A DNA stretch of 64,000 nucleotides, from contig BCHS01000013.1 of NCBI GenBank assembly GCA_039545275.1, positions 124,001 through 188,000 on the forward strand. The letters run 5' to 3'. The notes under the pieces are model-generated. The model saw only the letters and a list, made by a program, of their open reading frames with translations. It was not told the origin of the DNA and searched no databases. Both the position numbers and the translations under genes were made by a program. The stretch is from Pseudomicrostroma phylloplanum. Its lineage: Eukaryota > Basidiomycota > Exobasidiomycetes > Microstromatales. Of this stretch, positions 55,027-64,000 are shown one piece after another (positions within the stretch are counted from its first letter, which is position 1; every line of letters starts with the position of its first letter).

Positions 55027-57667
55027 GCAATCGAGGGCCCGCTAGCAAAGGTTGATGCTGGCGACGACGACGACGATGATGTTGTTGGTTGAGTTGGAAT
55101 GATGACGAGGAGAGTGACCACGAGGCGTGCAAGGACGATGACTACCCAGAGAGGAAAGGACAGCGATGGATGTCATGGACAGGGGCATGGGGGAGGGTGG
55201 CCAACGGGCGGAGTGCGTCTGGGGGCTCTGGCGTCCTATCAATGGAAGACGGCACGGCAGATTGAAAGCGGACTTTGTCGGACTCATCAGCTCGCCGACG
55301 TAGCCCCGCCCACTCACTCCGCCCAAGCTCCGATGCCCGGCCGAGCTTAGACTGGCCCAGTGCCTGCCGCTCTCACGGTACACTGCCACTGGCACTCCGC
55401 CTGCCCGCCCAAGTCTCCGCTGCGAAGCACACCCAGGAACCCGCCCCCCAGCCAACCTTGGCGGACTGGCACCTCGACATGCCCCTCGCCCTGCCTTGGC
55501 CCTCGTCATTGGGCCCGCCCTCGGCACTTGGCCATCACCTCGCTTGCACTCTCTCGGCCTGCGCAGGGGAGCAATTGGGTGTGATCCATTCGATTCAGCC
55601 CTTGCTCTGTGTCTCTCTCTCTCTATGTGTTGCAGGATCGCAAGCGAAGACAAGCGAGGTGATTTAGTAAGGGCCTCGTGCCCTTCCCTGCAGGATCACC
55701 CCCACTGCAACAAGGCCAGCTAGGCTCACCCCGTGCTGCCATCTCCCTCAGGCACAACATGCAGGCCAAGGGTGATCATGCCGTAGGGCGTAGGGGCATG
55801 TGCGTGGGCGTGAGCGTGGGCACCGGCTGCCGTTCCTTGTCCTTTGTCCCGCCCTCCCACGCTTCCCCTCAATCACGTTATCCAGGAAAAAGGGATTCCG
55901 AATAACGCCGGCGATCACGGGCAATCTGCCCCATTCCGCTGCCTGTCAGGCGCACGGCCGTCAGTTTTTCTTTTCGTGCTCAGCCTCCCGCACCCATCTC
56001 TAGACGTGTGCGGATAGAATCCCTGCTGACCTCTGTTCCTGCGCTCTGATTCTATGTTTCCAATGCCGCACGTATACCCCTTCGTCCATTCCAGTCGTCG
56101 TCACTTTAGCACTCCACTACAGCGTGGCATGACCATCACGAACAGAGCTGGGACAGACGCGCTCAATTGGGGAAGGGCAAGGCGCGGCGCGCTTCAAGGT
56201 CCGCACTCCCGCCTGAGACCTGGATCTGGCCCTCGAGATGGATACCAAAAGGGGGTCGGGGACATCAATACTGACGTACCTCACCTTGGCTGCGCTGCGT
56301 GGGGCTGTGCGGGTGTTGAGAAGGCCACGTTACCCATATCTTAGAGTCCCCATTGACAACGTGGCTCCTACCCGAGTAAGATAGGCCACATGGGCCTTGC
56401 TATCAACTAGCCGAATAGGAACCCGCGGGGGACCCACGACTTGCCTGCTTAAGGTTTGTGGTGGAACCACCCAGGTGCCTCTTCGATGTCTATTCTGTCT
56501 CTCGTCTTCTATCCCTTTCTGACCTTCGATCACTCCGCTCGGCATACTGCTTCCATGCCGGCCAGCCAGGCAGGTCGTCAGTACCTGCTCGGAGCAAGTC
56601 GTCGCCCGGCACGCGCCGACCGGATCGTGACCGGAGCATCGCAATCCGAAATCTCCCACGCTGCCCTCGATCGGTCTTGGGGCATGTAAGGTCACCTGTT
56701 CATGCGTGGGTACGTATGTCCGTACGTACGAGTGAATGCCGACGTCCATCCAGCTTTTTCTCTTTTACATACCCGCTACTCAGCTTCGTATCCAGCATGT
56801 CCGTCCCTTCCACAGAGAACTCAGCCAGATTGAAGTCGGCATGAGAGACTTATTGCCCCTCCGACATTGCGTGAGGCGACTTGAATGACGAACATGGTCC
56901 AGCTCCGTCTCCAACACCGCGACAGTACAAACATTCCTGAGGGCGGATGGGAACGCGAGCGGAGCGAGCGGGCCGGGTGGGCGGACTTTCGCGAGGGCAA
57001 AAGTCGGAGCGTAACCCGTTTTGGACTCATTCTTCTTTGAGCGATGGTCAAGTGGAATACGGAGTACCAGTACGCAATGTTTGAAGCGGAGCCCAGTAAG
57101 CTGTAGCTCCACACTACGTCGTTGCCGCCGACGGCCGCCTTACCACTACGTCGCTCCGCACGCCTGTGCCGACGTTCTATCCTGACACTGCTCCTCCACA
57201 GCAGCTTCTGCATGGAAGGCTCGGAAGTTTCGGCCATCCCTCCCCCGCCAAGGAGGTCATGGCAAAGCATGTCGTCACATAGGAGGCGTCTGTCTGCAGC
57301 TTCGCTTGCGAAGCGACGGCGATACACCCAACAAGGTAAGTGGTACCTCCATTGATTGCTCTCTATCGAGGGTCTAGCGTCATCGCTTAAAGGGACATAC
57401 CGGCATACCGAGCCCACATGGCAGTGTGATCTGCCTCGGCTAACCGCGGCGATGGCGAGAATAGCATGGTCTACAAGGTTTGACCATCGATTGTGGGGCA
57501 CAACACTCGGCTCAGAGCATAGCCGATCACGATACGGGAAAGGAATATGCAAACGTGGCAAATGAATTTGTTTTTCAGATACAACGTGGCGAAGCTAACA
57601 CCGTCTTGCGGTTTGCGTCGTCAAGACCACCCTCCTTCGCGATAATGTCGTCATCTGCGCCGCCCCT

Positions 57668-59386
57668 TCACTTGCGGTAGCCCGCCTCCTCCAGGGCCTC
57701 CTTCAAGTTCTTGAGAAGGTAGTCGATGTCACCCCTCTCCTTGTTCACAACGGACTCGGACATGGTGCCAATTCGGAAGTACTGTTGGGAAGGTCGCATC
57801 GGAAGACGGGAGAGACCACGATCAGCACGCGTACTTGGGTGGTTTTACTCGACCGAACCAGTGCCGGATGTTACTCACCTCGTCCTTGCACTCCTTGTGC
57901 AAACCAGCAGCTACAACGATCTTTCGTGCTACCATCTTGGGCAACACGTCGGGCGCCTTCAAGCCTTCTGGGTACCGAACAGCGGTCATACCGTGAGCGC
58001 CGTCTTTGCTCGGGTCTGCGACCAGCTGCTTCAGGCCGAGGTCCTTGACAAAGTTCTTGACCTGATCAGACACGGCAATGTGCTGCGCCCATCGGTCCTC
58101 GATGGACGTCTTGCCCTTTGTGATTGTGGTCAAGGAGGCGTGGAGGGCGTAGATCAAGTTCGTGGGCGGTGTTGCAAAGTAAGCACCAGTACCAGACTCG
58201 TATGCCTTCATGACAGGCAGCCACTTGTTCCAACTGGAGAAGTAGCTGTTGGGCTTCGTCTTGCGGTTCTCGTATGCCTTGATGGCCTTCTTGCTAGCTG
58301 CCAGGAGCATCAGTCCGGGTGGGCATCCGATTCCCTTCTGCGAGGCCGTCAGAACAACGTCGATGCCCCACGCGTCCATGCGGATCTCTTCCGAAGCGAC
58401 GGAGCAGACACCGTCCAGGACCAAGATTGTCTCGGGTGAGACTCGCTTGACGAGCTCACCAAGAGCTTTGGCATCGGTCAGCACGCCGGTAGAGGTATCG
58501 ACGTGTGTGAAGGTCAGCACCTTGTACTTCTTCTTCTTGAGCTCAGCCTCGACTTCCTCCAGGCTAGGCTTCGATCCGATTGGTGCCTTGATCTGAGTGA
58601 CTTTTGAGCCATATACCTCGAGACATTCGGCGAATGAATCGCCGAAGTAGCCAGAGTTGAGGACGAGCGCCTCCTCTCCCGGCTCAATGACGTTGGACGC
58701 TACGTGATCCCAGCCGAGAGTTCCAGAGCCGGCAGTGATGATTGGCTGAGACTCGGGAGCCAGAATGACCTCTCGGAACATTCGGATGCAGTCGCCAAGG
58801 ACGGGCACAAAGTCTGGAGAGACATGTGACATTGAGGGGTGGGCGTTGGCGAGAAGAACATCGTCGGCCACCTCAACTGGTCCTGGGATGAGCAGGAGCT
58901 GTGAAGGGAAGGGTGTGCAGAGGAATGTTCAGTTTGATTTCAAGATGGCGAGCAAAAGATATGCATGTACACCTCGCGAATATGACTAACCTTGTGAGGG
59001 GCTTGCTTAAAGTCTGATTGGCTCATTTCGTATCGAAGAGTGCTAGGGAGATTGGCTGAGCTGTGAAAGTTGAGATGACCGCCGATATTGGCAAGGCGTC
59101 GGGCAGGAGTAGAAATGGACGGTAGACCCGAAGTCGAAGGTAGCGTCGGTGTCGTTGACGTTGGGGTTTCAGTCGTGCGAGGGCCGTAGATTGGTTCACG
59201 GGCAGGCGAGTTTGATGGGGCAGACGAGGATTTGCCGGACGTCATCAGTGGGCGATGGAGGTAAGAGGCCGATTGACAGGATGTTGAGAAGGTGCGCAAG
59301 GAAGCGGCAGCAGCGGTAAAGGGAGAGATCGTGGATCGAGGCAGCGTTTGCGCGAGTGTGGAGTAGGGAAACAGGAGGGGAGGCAT
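57668..59386 (-). CDS. AGX1: Alanine-glyoxylate aminotransferase, two possible starts
   Basis: Three exons: a first exon to 58991, then 58898-57879 and 57781-57668. From the short start (ATG 59026, MSQSDFKQAPHK) it has 389 residues, the usual length; from the far ATG (59386) it has 509. The core contains 'LLLIPGPVEVADDVLL', 'AGSGTLGWDHVASNVI' and 'THVDTSTGVL'. The PLP lysine lies in 'LTASQKGIGCPPGL'; the C-terminus rebuilds 'YFRIGTMSESVVNKERGDIDYLL'. It converts glyoxylate and alanine (or serine and pyruvate) to glycine. The upstream 120 residues are Ser/Thr/Arg-rich with 'SLRTFSTSCQSASYLHRP', resembling a mitochondrial presequence. No PTS1 (ends YRK). Alternative start use could give two locations. 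Confidence 0.9.
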
Positions 59387-59840
59387 GGGCTTTGGTGAGA
59401 ATCTCTCCGGAGCGGTGCGCGGATGGAGGACGAGGTGCCGAGAGGCGAGGGTTGCTGGGACGTTGCGCTGCGGAGGGGGGGATCAGGAAAGTCACTCACC
59501 TCTGCGGTATGTGAGTGTTCCGGTGGGATGGATGACTTAGTTGGGTCTGTGCGGAAGAAGGTGGGGGTGGTGCAAAGGGCGCCTTGGGTTTGCTTCCTTG
59601 CTTGCTTGCTTGCCAATGAGGCGGGGAATGATCGGCGCTGCTCCCCGCCCCGCCTTCCTCCGTGTCTTCCCCGGGCGCCGCGTGTGCCGGAGAGAGGTGG
59701 AGGTGCAGACGCCGCCGCTTGCCTTGGTTCCGATGTGCTTCCGATAGACGTCGCGTCACACTGTCCGTGTTGGATGGAAGCAGCAGCAGCAGTAACAGCA
59801 GCAGCTACCCTCATCCCGCGTGTGCACACAAATAGCAGAG
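59387..59840. promoter_or_regulatory. Divergent promoter, AGX1 / unknown nuclear protein
   Basis: A 454 bp region between divergent genes. It contains GCGGGGAAT at 59622-59631 and a reversed CCCCGCCCCGCC at 59643-59655, the same motif class as in the 5' catabolic cluster. CAG units occur near 59780-59800. Confidence 0.4.
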
Positions 59841-61200
59841 ATGGACTCGGACTCGGACGACTACGAGCGAGCAAGAGAGAGGCAGATCAAAGAGAACAGG
59901 GCACTATTAGAAAGCTTGGGTCTGAATGTGAGTAACCAGCCTTCTCGGCGAGCCTTGCCGGCTGACAAGAGCCGACTTGACCTTGACGGCTCGCTCTTCT
60001 ACCTCCCACCAGTCTGAAAGTGTGCGGATACGGTCACCCTCTCCGCCACGACCAGTCAAACGGACTCGCACAGTCAAGACTCGACCCGCATCGGTCTCAC
60101 CTCCTGTCGAACGTCAGCGGTCTTCACGCATCGCCTCCTCTTCCAAGCAGACCTACAATGAGCGAGAGCTCACGCGGCGCAGCAGTACTCGACAGCCAAA
60201 AGCGGTGAAGGCAAGAGAGGGTGAGAGGAAGTCAAAAAGATTGTCCGCCGGCAGGTCCAAGTATACAGAGGCCAACACCTCCGATACCGACTCTGAGAAT
60301 GACTATGTGCCTGCACCGCAAAAGCCCGTTTTTCAGCTCAAGAAGATTCGCAACCCCTCCCCTCCTACTCTGGACGACTCAGACGATGACACGGCAGTCT
60401 TCACAGAGAATGCTCCTCTGCCAACAAGATTGCCATTGAAGCCAGGGATGGGAGGCAGAGGACCACTGAGCTTCGAGAAAGCATGGAGTCACTTCCGGCC
60501 AAATTTGACGCCAGAAGAGGTGAGCTAGCCGTCGTGAAATACAAGGAGATCGCCAGCAGCCACTGATCGTTTGCGATCTCCTCTCCCGTTCCCACTTCAG
60601 GTCATCCGAGGCGGAGCTTTCGGCGGGACCTTCTTCCGGACCTGCTATTCGGGCGTCCTGAAGCGAGACCTGATTGCTGAGGACGACATTGCAGAGCTGC
60701 CGGAAGCGTGGACAGAAGGGCTCGACCAAGATGTGTACCTCAAAGCACAGGAGTACTCTGAAGAGATCAACATGTTCGGGAAGAAGGCCGGGCAGAGTTT
60801 GCAAGCTTGGGAACAGGCAGGATGGATCGCTCGGTGAGTTGGACGTCACTCAGAGCGGACCCGCCCAGTTCGCCAGCTCTTCCGTCAGCTGACCAAACAC
60901 ATTTGCTCTTCTTTCACTCGATTTCACTCTTATCAACGCATCAGTCAAGACCCTCGCGGCTGGTTCCAGTGGTACTGTCGCTTCTATTCGGGCCGCCGCT
61001 CCGCTGACGATGCTCGCCAGGTGCAGCGATGGCAAAGGGCGTGCGGTCCGGCAGGCAGATTCAAACGAGCAGTCGCAGCCAAGGTCGCAAAAGCTGGAGC
61101 AGCGTGGGACGACGGGGAAGTCGCTGCTGTCTTGCGACAGGTCATCTGGCAGTGGGCGTGCGAACTCTCACAGGAAGACTACGAGGCTTATTTTGCTTAG
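59841..61200 (+). CDS. Conserved protein of unknown function, nuclear-looking
   Basis: Four exons (59841-59927, 60013-60519, 60601-60833, 60945-61200) give 360 residues. The start 'MDSDSDDYERARERQIKENRALLESLGLN' is an acidic then basic helix seen in many fungal nuclear proteins. Residues 30-150 are Ser/Arg/Lys-rich and probably disordered with several basic clusters (KRTRTVK, RKSKRLS). The conserved C-terminal half contains 'VIRGGAFGGTFFRTCYSGVLKRDLI', 'DVYLKAQEYSEEINMFGKKAGQSLQAWEQAGWIARQDPRGWFQWYCRFYSGRR' and 'DDARQVQRWQRACGPAGRF'. I recognise the GWFQWYCRF block as a pattern of fungal hypothetical proteins of unknown function; no enzyme signature. The start follows the first AUG after the divergent promoter. 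Confidence 0.65.
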
Positions 61201-61301
61201 GTATACAGATGATGAGCGAATTGCCGACCCCAGCCCCACCTCCCTTATCTCATTGCCCTCGAATCCATACCCATCATGTACTCTCTCAACACTCAAGTCC
61301 C

Positions 61302-63275
61302 TCAATCGACATCTATGCCCAGCTTTCTCAGAAGATCACGCCTATCAGCCTCCCTCTCATAGTAGCGTCGCCTCTTCTCCTCCCTGAAGCTGACTCCTTC
61401 TTCACGCTGGTGATCCCAGCCAAGAGGCTCCGCGTCGAATTCAGGTCCCTCAGTCACTTCACTGATTCTCTGAGCGAGTCTCTGGATGAGATTCTGCTCT
61501 TCTGGACCGCATCTCAGCCCAAGCTTGAAAAGCTCCACCTCACCGATGAAGCGAGCTTCTCCAGGCTTGGGATGGACGAACGTAGGTCCAAGCTGGTGCG
61601 CGTGCTGAGGAGTCTGGGCAGATACACCCAAGATCAGCTCCAGAGCTGAACGGCGGTGATCCTCCGTAGGAAGATCGTCTAGCGTGCGCAGAGCCCTCTC
61701 GAAACCTGCTCGGCGCTCGCCGTACGGGTGCTGGTCTGTGACCGGAGAAAGGAGTGAGCGAAGCTCCTGATCTGTCGCGAGGAGCTCGAACTGCTTTCCT
61801 GTCAATGGCTTCGGGTCGTTACGTCTCATCGGGTCGAGAAAGAGCATCGGGTCTGGCTCTGGTGGCCAGGCCAATTCCTTCAGAGGTCGGAGCAAAGGCG
61901 AAGATGGCTGATAGAGCGACCGACTCGGCTTCGACGACGTCGAATCGTCGACTGTTTCAGTCGCAATTTGCAATGCGCCATCTTCCAGGGGGTGAGAAAG
62001 TTCTGCTGGAGTAGGGAGCGCAGTGATCTCATTCGCCCCATTGCTAGTCGAGCTGACATCTTGGATCATGTTGCGTTTCCTCTGCTGTGCTTCTGCCAGG
62101 CCAGGTTGTACTTCGACACGTGTAAGGTAGTCGTTTCGAACAATGAAGCGGATGACCTGAGCCACTGCGTTGACATGCTGTCCGATGTCTTGCTTCAGAA
62201 GAGCATGCAACAGGTTCTTTGGCTCAAAGGGATTCTGGACTGGATTGCGAGGACGCGGACGCCGAGACGAAGGTAGGTGAGAACTGCTTTGCGGCTTCGA
62301 GATCCCCAATGGCTGAGAGTGAGACTGTCGGCAAAGATCACCGTAGTTGCAGCGGCCCTGAAGGAAGTAACGACAGACGTTGCCTGCAGCAGGTGAGCTG
62401 GCAAGATTCCCAGTTTCTTCCATCGACGGTGCGTCCGGGGCTACCTTCTTGATAGGCTCTTCCGACGGGGCATCTGAAGTGGACCCGTCCTCTGAATCGG
62501 AGGCATCAGAGGAGTCAAGCTCGGACGAGGACTCATCCTCCTCCTCGCCGTCTGGACGCAAAGAGCTCTGTTCGGGGTCGCCTGTTCTTGCGACCTTTGG
62601 TCGGGGTCCTTCGTGATCCGTGGCTACAATGTCCTTCGCTTGTTGCTCACTCGCACCAGCCTCTGGTTCTTGCCTCCGTTTGTTTTGCTGTGTAGACCGT
62701 CTGCCCGACCAGCCTTCCTGTTCCTTCTGCTGTACCACCTTGTCGCTCGGCCACCTCTTCTTTCGCTCTGCAATCCATTGGTCCACAAGCTCAGGCGTCG
62801 AGAGAGCTATGTTCAGCCCTGGAATGGTGTTTAGAGCTTTGGCCTCCTCTTCCTCGAGTCTACCACCATGATGTTGGCGCTTCGCCCTCCTCGCGGTTTC
62901 TTTGCGCTCTTCCACGAGCAGCGGGTCTTTACGGTCCACTTCTTCCTTGCCTCCCGGAGGGTATACGAGATGCCTATCTGCCTTGTGCAGCATCAAGGCG
63001 AGGTCAGAGTTGGTCTGAAAGGTGCACGGAGTCACGGAGGAGGATGCTGTTTCGGGTGTGTAGCCGCAGACGAGTCGACCGCCTGGGACCATCCCATTGT
63101 CAGGTTGATGCAGGGAAGATCTCTCAGAGAAGGGTCTCCCACCCCGGTGAGAATGACCTCGCTGGCTGCCGCCATAGCCACCACGCCCGCTGGTGCCGTT
63201 TGCACGCCCATCGCTTGGGTTGTACGATGGGCCCACAGCAGGCCAGGCTCCGTGACGGTGAGGTGGGAGTGACAT
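61302..63275 (-). CDS. NUFIP1/Rsa1-like CCCH zinc-finger protein
   Basis: A single exon of 657 residues from the ATG at 63275; the open frame continues upstream but overlaps the divergent gene, so the longer form is rejected. After a Gly/Arg-rich N-terminus comes 'NTIPGLNIALSTPELVDQWIAERKKRWPSDKVV', which matches the NUFIP1 conserved domain. A later 'CRYFLQGRCNYGDLCRQSH' is a CCCH-type zinc finger. The region between is acidic and Ser-rich. The C-terminus (RLAQRISEV to RREADRRDLLRKLGIDVD) is helical. NUFIP1/Rsa1 proteins act with R2TP in assembly of box C/D snoRNPs in the nucleus. The family call is based on the two motifs, with no full alignment. Confidence 0.72.
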   Translation of the reverse strand: MSLPPHRHGAWPAVGPSYNPSDGRANGTSGRGGYGGSQRGHSHRGGRPFSERSSLHQPDNGMVPGGRLVCGYTPETASSSVTPCTFQTNSDLALMLHKADRHLVYPPGGKEEVDRKDPLLVEERKETARRAKRQHHGGRLEEEEAKALNTIPGLNIALSTPELVDQWIAERKKRWPSDKVVQQKEQEGWSGRRSTQQNKRRQEPEAGASEQQAKDIVATDHEGPRPKVARTGDPEQSSLRPDGEEEDESSSELDSSDASDSEDGSTSDAPSEEPIKKVAPDAPSMEETGNLASSPAAGNVCRYFLQGRCNYGDLCRQSHSQPLGISKPQSSSHLPSSRRPRPRNPVQNPFEPKNLLHALLKQDIGQHVNAVAQVIRFIVRNDYLTRVEVQPGLAEAQQRKRNMIQDVSSTSNGANEITALPTPAELSHPLEDGALQIATETVDDSTSSKPSRSLYQPSSPLLRPLKELAWPPEPDPMLFLDPMRRNDPKPLTGKQFELLATDQELRSLLSPVTDQHPYGERRAGFERALRTLDDLPTEDHRRSALELILGVSAQTPQHAHQLGPTFVHPKPGEARFIGEVELFKLGLRCGPEEQNLIQRLAQRISEVTEGPEFDAEPLGWDHQREEGVSFREEKRRRYYEREADRRDLLRKLGIDVD

Positions 63276-63546
63276 CTGTGTGGCTCTTGCGGTCAGCAAG
63301 ATACTCAGATGGCGTGAGGCGTACAGTACTGGGCACACACGGAAGGGGCAGAAATCTCCAGGCGGGGAGGAATTCCAACTCCACGCGCGGAAGTAGGAAC
63401 AGCCCTGATGCTCCCGCACCATCCTCGGCCCTCGGGAACACATCCATACTGCGATCCCAACGGCCTCGATATCCCACAGCGTACGACGCCCTGGAGGCAC
63501 CTTCCGCGGCTCTACACATACTCTACCAGGTGCTACTCCGGCACAC

Positions 63547-64000
63547 ATGGCCTCTAAAGAACCCTCGGGTCGTGGCGGGGGTCGCGGGCAGAGATCCAGC
63601 GGTACGAACAACTACGCAAGTACTGTTGCGACCCAATCGGATGTTGTGAAATACAGGGGAAAGTACAAGGAGCTCAAAGCAAAAGTCAAAGAGATTGAGA
63701 TGGTAAGTAGCAGATCTTTGATAGCTGCATGGATCACAGGGAAGAGAGAGTCGACTGCCCTGTACGACAGAAGGCATAGGGGTCTTGCATAGATCGCCGC
63801 GGGCTTCCTGGAGGGTAACAACGGCTCTTGAGGTCTATACTGACCCTTTTGCTTCGATCGTATTACAGGAGAACGATGCCATTCACTTGAAGACACTCAA
63901 CGTGAAGCGGACAATACAGAGGATGCGTCTAGAGAGAGCGTGAGTCTTCACAAGCCTGGAGATGTGTGTTGTACTTGCTGATCACCAACCCCTTGCCCAT
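63547..64000 (+). CDS. Probable INO80-complex subunit Iec3-like protein (5' part only)
   Basis: Exon 1 (63547-63702) and exon 2 (63869-63939, GTGAGT donor) are inside the window; the rest runs past the right edge. The visible product begins with a Gly/Arg/Ser-rich leader, then a coiled coil 'KYRGKYKELKAKVKEIEMENDAIHLKTLNVKRTIQRMRLERA'. The combination of a long basic coiled coil at the N-terminus resembles the Iec3 subunit of the INO80 chromatin remodeller. Other coiled-coil proteins could look the same, so the call is tentative. Divergent from the NUFIP1-like gene with about 270 bp between the two ATGs. Confidence 0.4.

Larger units (their letters stand above)
54875..57667. promoter_or_regulatory. 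2.8 kb gene-free upstream region of the peptide precursor gene
   Basis: No supported gene between the precursor start and the AGX1 end. It includes the precursor TATA box (55020-55026, minus strand), an AGAGT pentanucleotide repeat in the presumed 5' UTR (54934-54964), and a TC run at 55612-55625. A 246-codon minus-strand ORF (56821-57561) has no family likeness and is judged spurious. Confidence 0.5.

Noticed and set aside
56821..57561. Minus-strand ORF of 246 codons in the long intergenic region
   Set aside because: No recognised domain, high Arg/Ser content typical of a GC-rich random frame, no clear splice or promoter context.
63276..63611. Upstream extension of the NUFIP1-like ORF to an ATG at 63611
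   Set aside because: It overlaps the coding start of the divergent coiled-coil gene, and the extra residues are Cys/Arg/Pro-rich without domain likeness.

Overview
This window is nuclear DNA from a filamentous or dimorphic basidiomycete fungus. The genes are densely packed on both strands and are interrupted by short introns, mostly 60-110 bp, with GTGAGT-type donors. Protein content is clearly fungal: Mgm101, chitin deacetylase, GTP cyclohydrolase II, a SIT-type MFS carrier, and peroxisomal or mitochondrial isoforms. Ustilaginomycotina seems the best guess from the low-to-moderate intron number, but this is an inference and not firm. I placed exon borders by hand, using splice consensus, frame continuity and family conservation. 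For every complete multi-exon model the summed exon lengths are a multiple of three.

Region 1 (1-8.2 kb) looks like a small catabolic cluster: an MFS transporter (5' part only), a salicylate-hydroxylase-like FAD monooxygenase, a DUF3500 protein, a small conserved protein of unknown function and a fumarylacetoacetate-hydrolase-family enzyme. Genes are arranged as divergent pairs or start next to the shared intergenic regions. Those regions carry many copies of a GYGGGGAA motif that resembles a Mig1/CreA site.

Region 2 (8.5-52.7 kb) is mostly housekeeping. In order it holds a membrane-anchored protein of unknown function with a broken GDS motif, formyltetrahydrofolate deformylase, NatD (NAA40), pyruvate kinase, an SV2-like MFS carrier, a CaMKK/Snf1-activating-type kinase, a candidate eIF4E-binding (4E-T-like) protein, Mgm101, a Gfo/Idh/MocA oxidoreductase, a SIT-type MFS carrier, Arl2, a flavin-reductase-like protein, the WD40 protein Aip1, a mitochondrial cation-diffusion-facilitator (Mmt type), an RBR ubiquitin ligase (Itt1/RNF14), a CaiB/BaiF CoA transferase or racemase ending in SKL, a secreted chitin deacetylase, GTP cyclohydrolase II and importin alpha.

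Region 3 (53.8-57.7 kb) holds the most interesting item. It is a two-exon secreted precursor made almost wholly of tandem units carrying a heptapeptide, TVRNAPW or RVRNAPW, each followed by a KR Kex2 site and separated by acidic spacers. Two copies have no spacer, which fixes the probable mature N-terminus. An assembly gap (290 N) lies inside the repeat and its stated length is out of frame. A TATA box and about 2.8 kb of gene-free DNA lie upstream. No RiPP tailoring enzyme (UstYa/DUF3328, copper oxidase) was recognised in the window.

Region 4 (57.7-64 kb) holds alanine-glyoxylate aminotransferase with two possible starts (one giving a mitochondrial-type presequence), a conserved nuclear-looking protein of unknown function, a NUFIP1/Rsa1-like CCCH protein and the 5' end of a probable INO80-complex (Iec3-like) coiled-coil protein.
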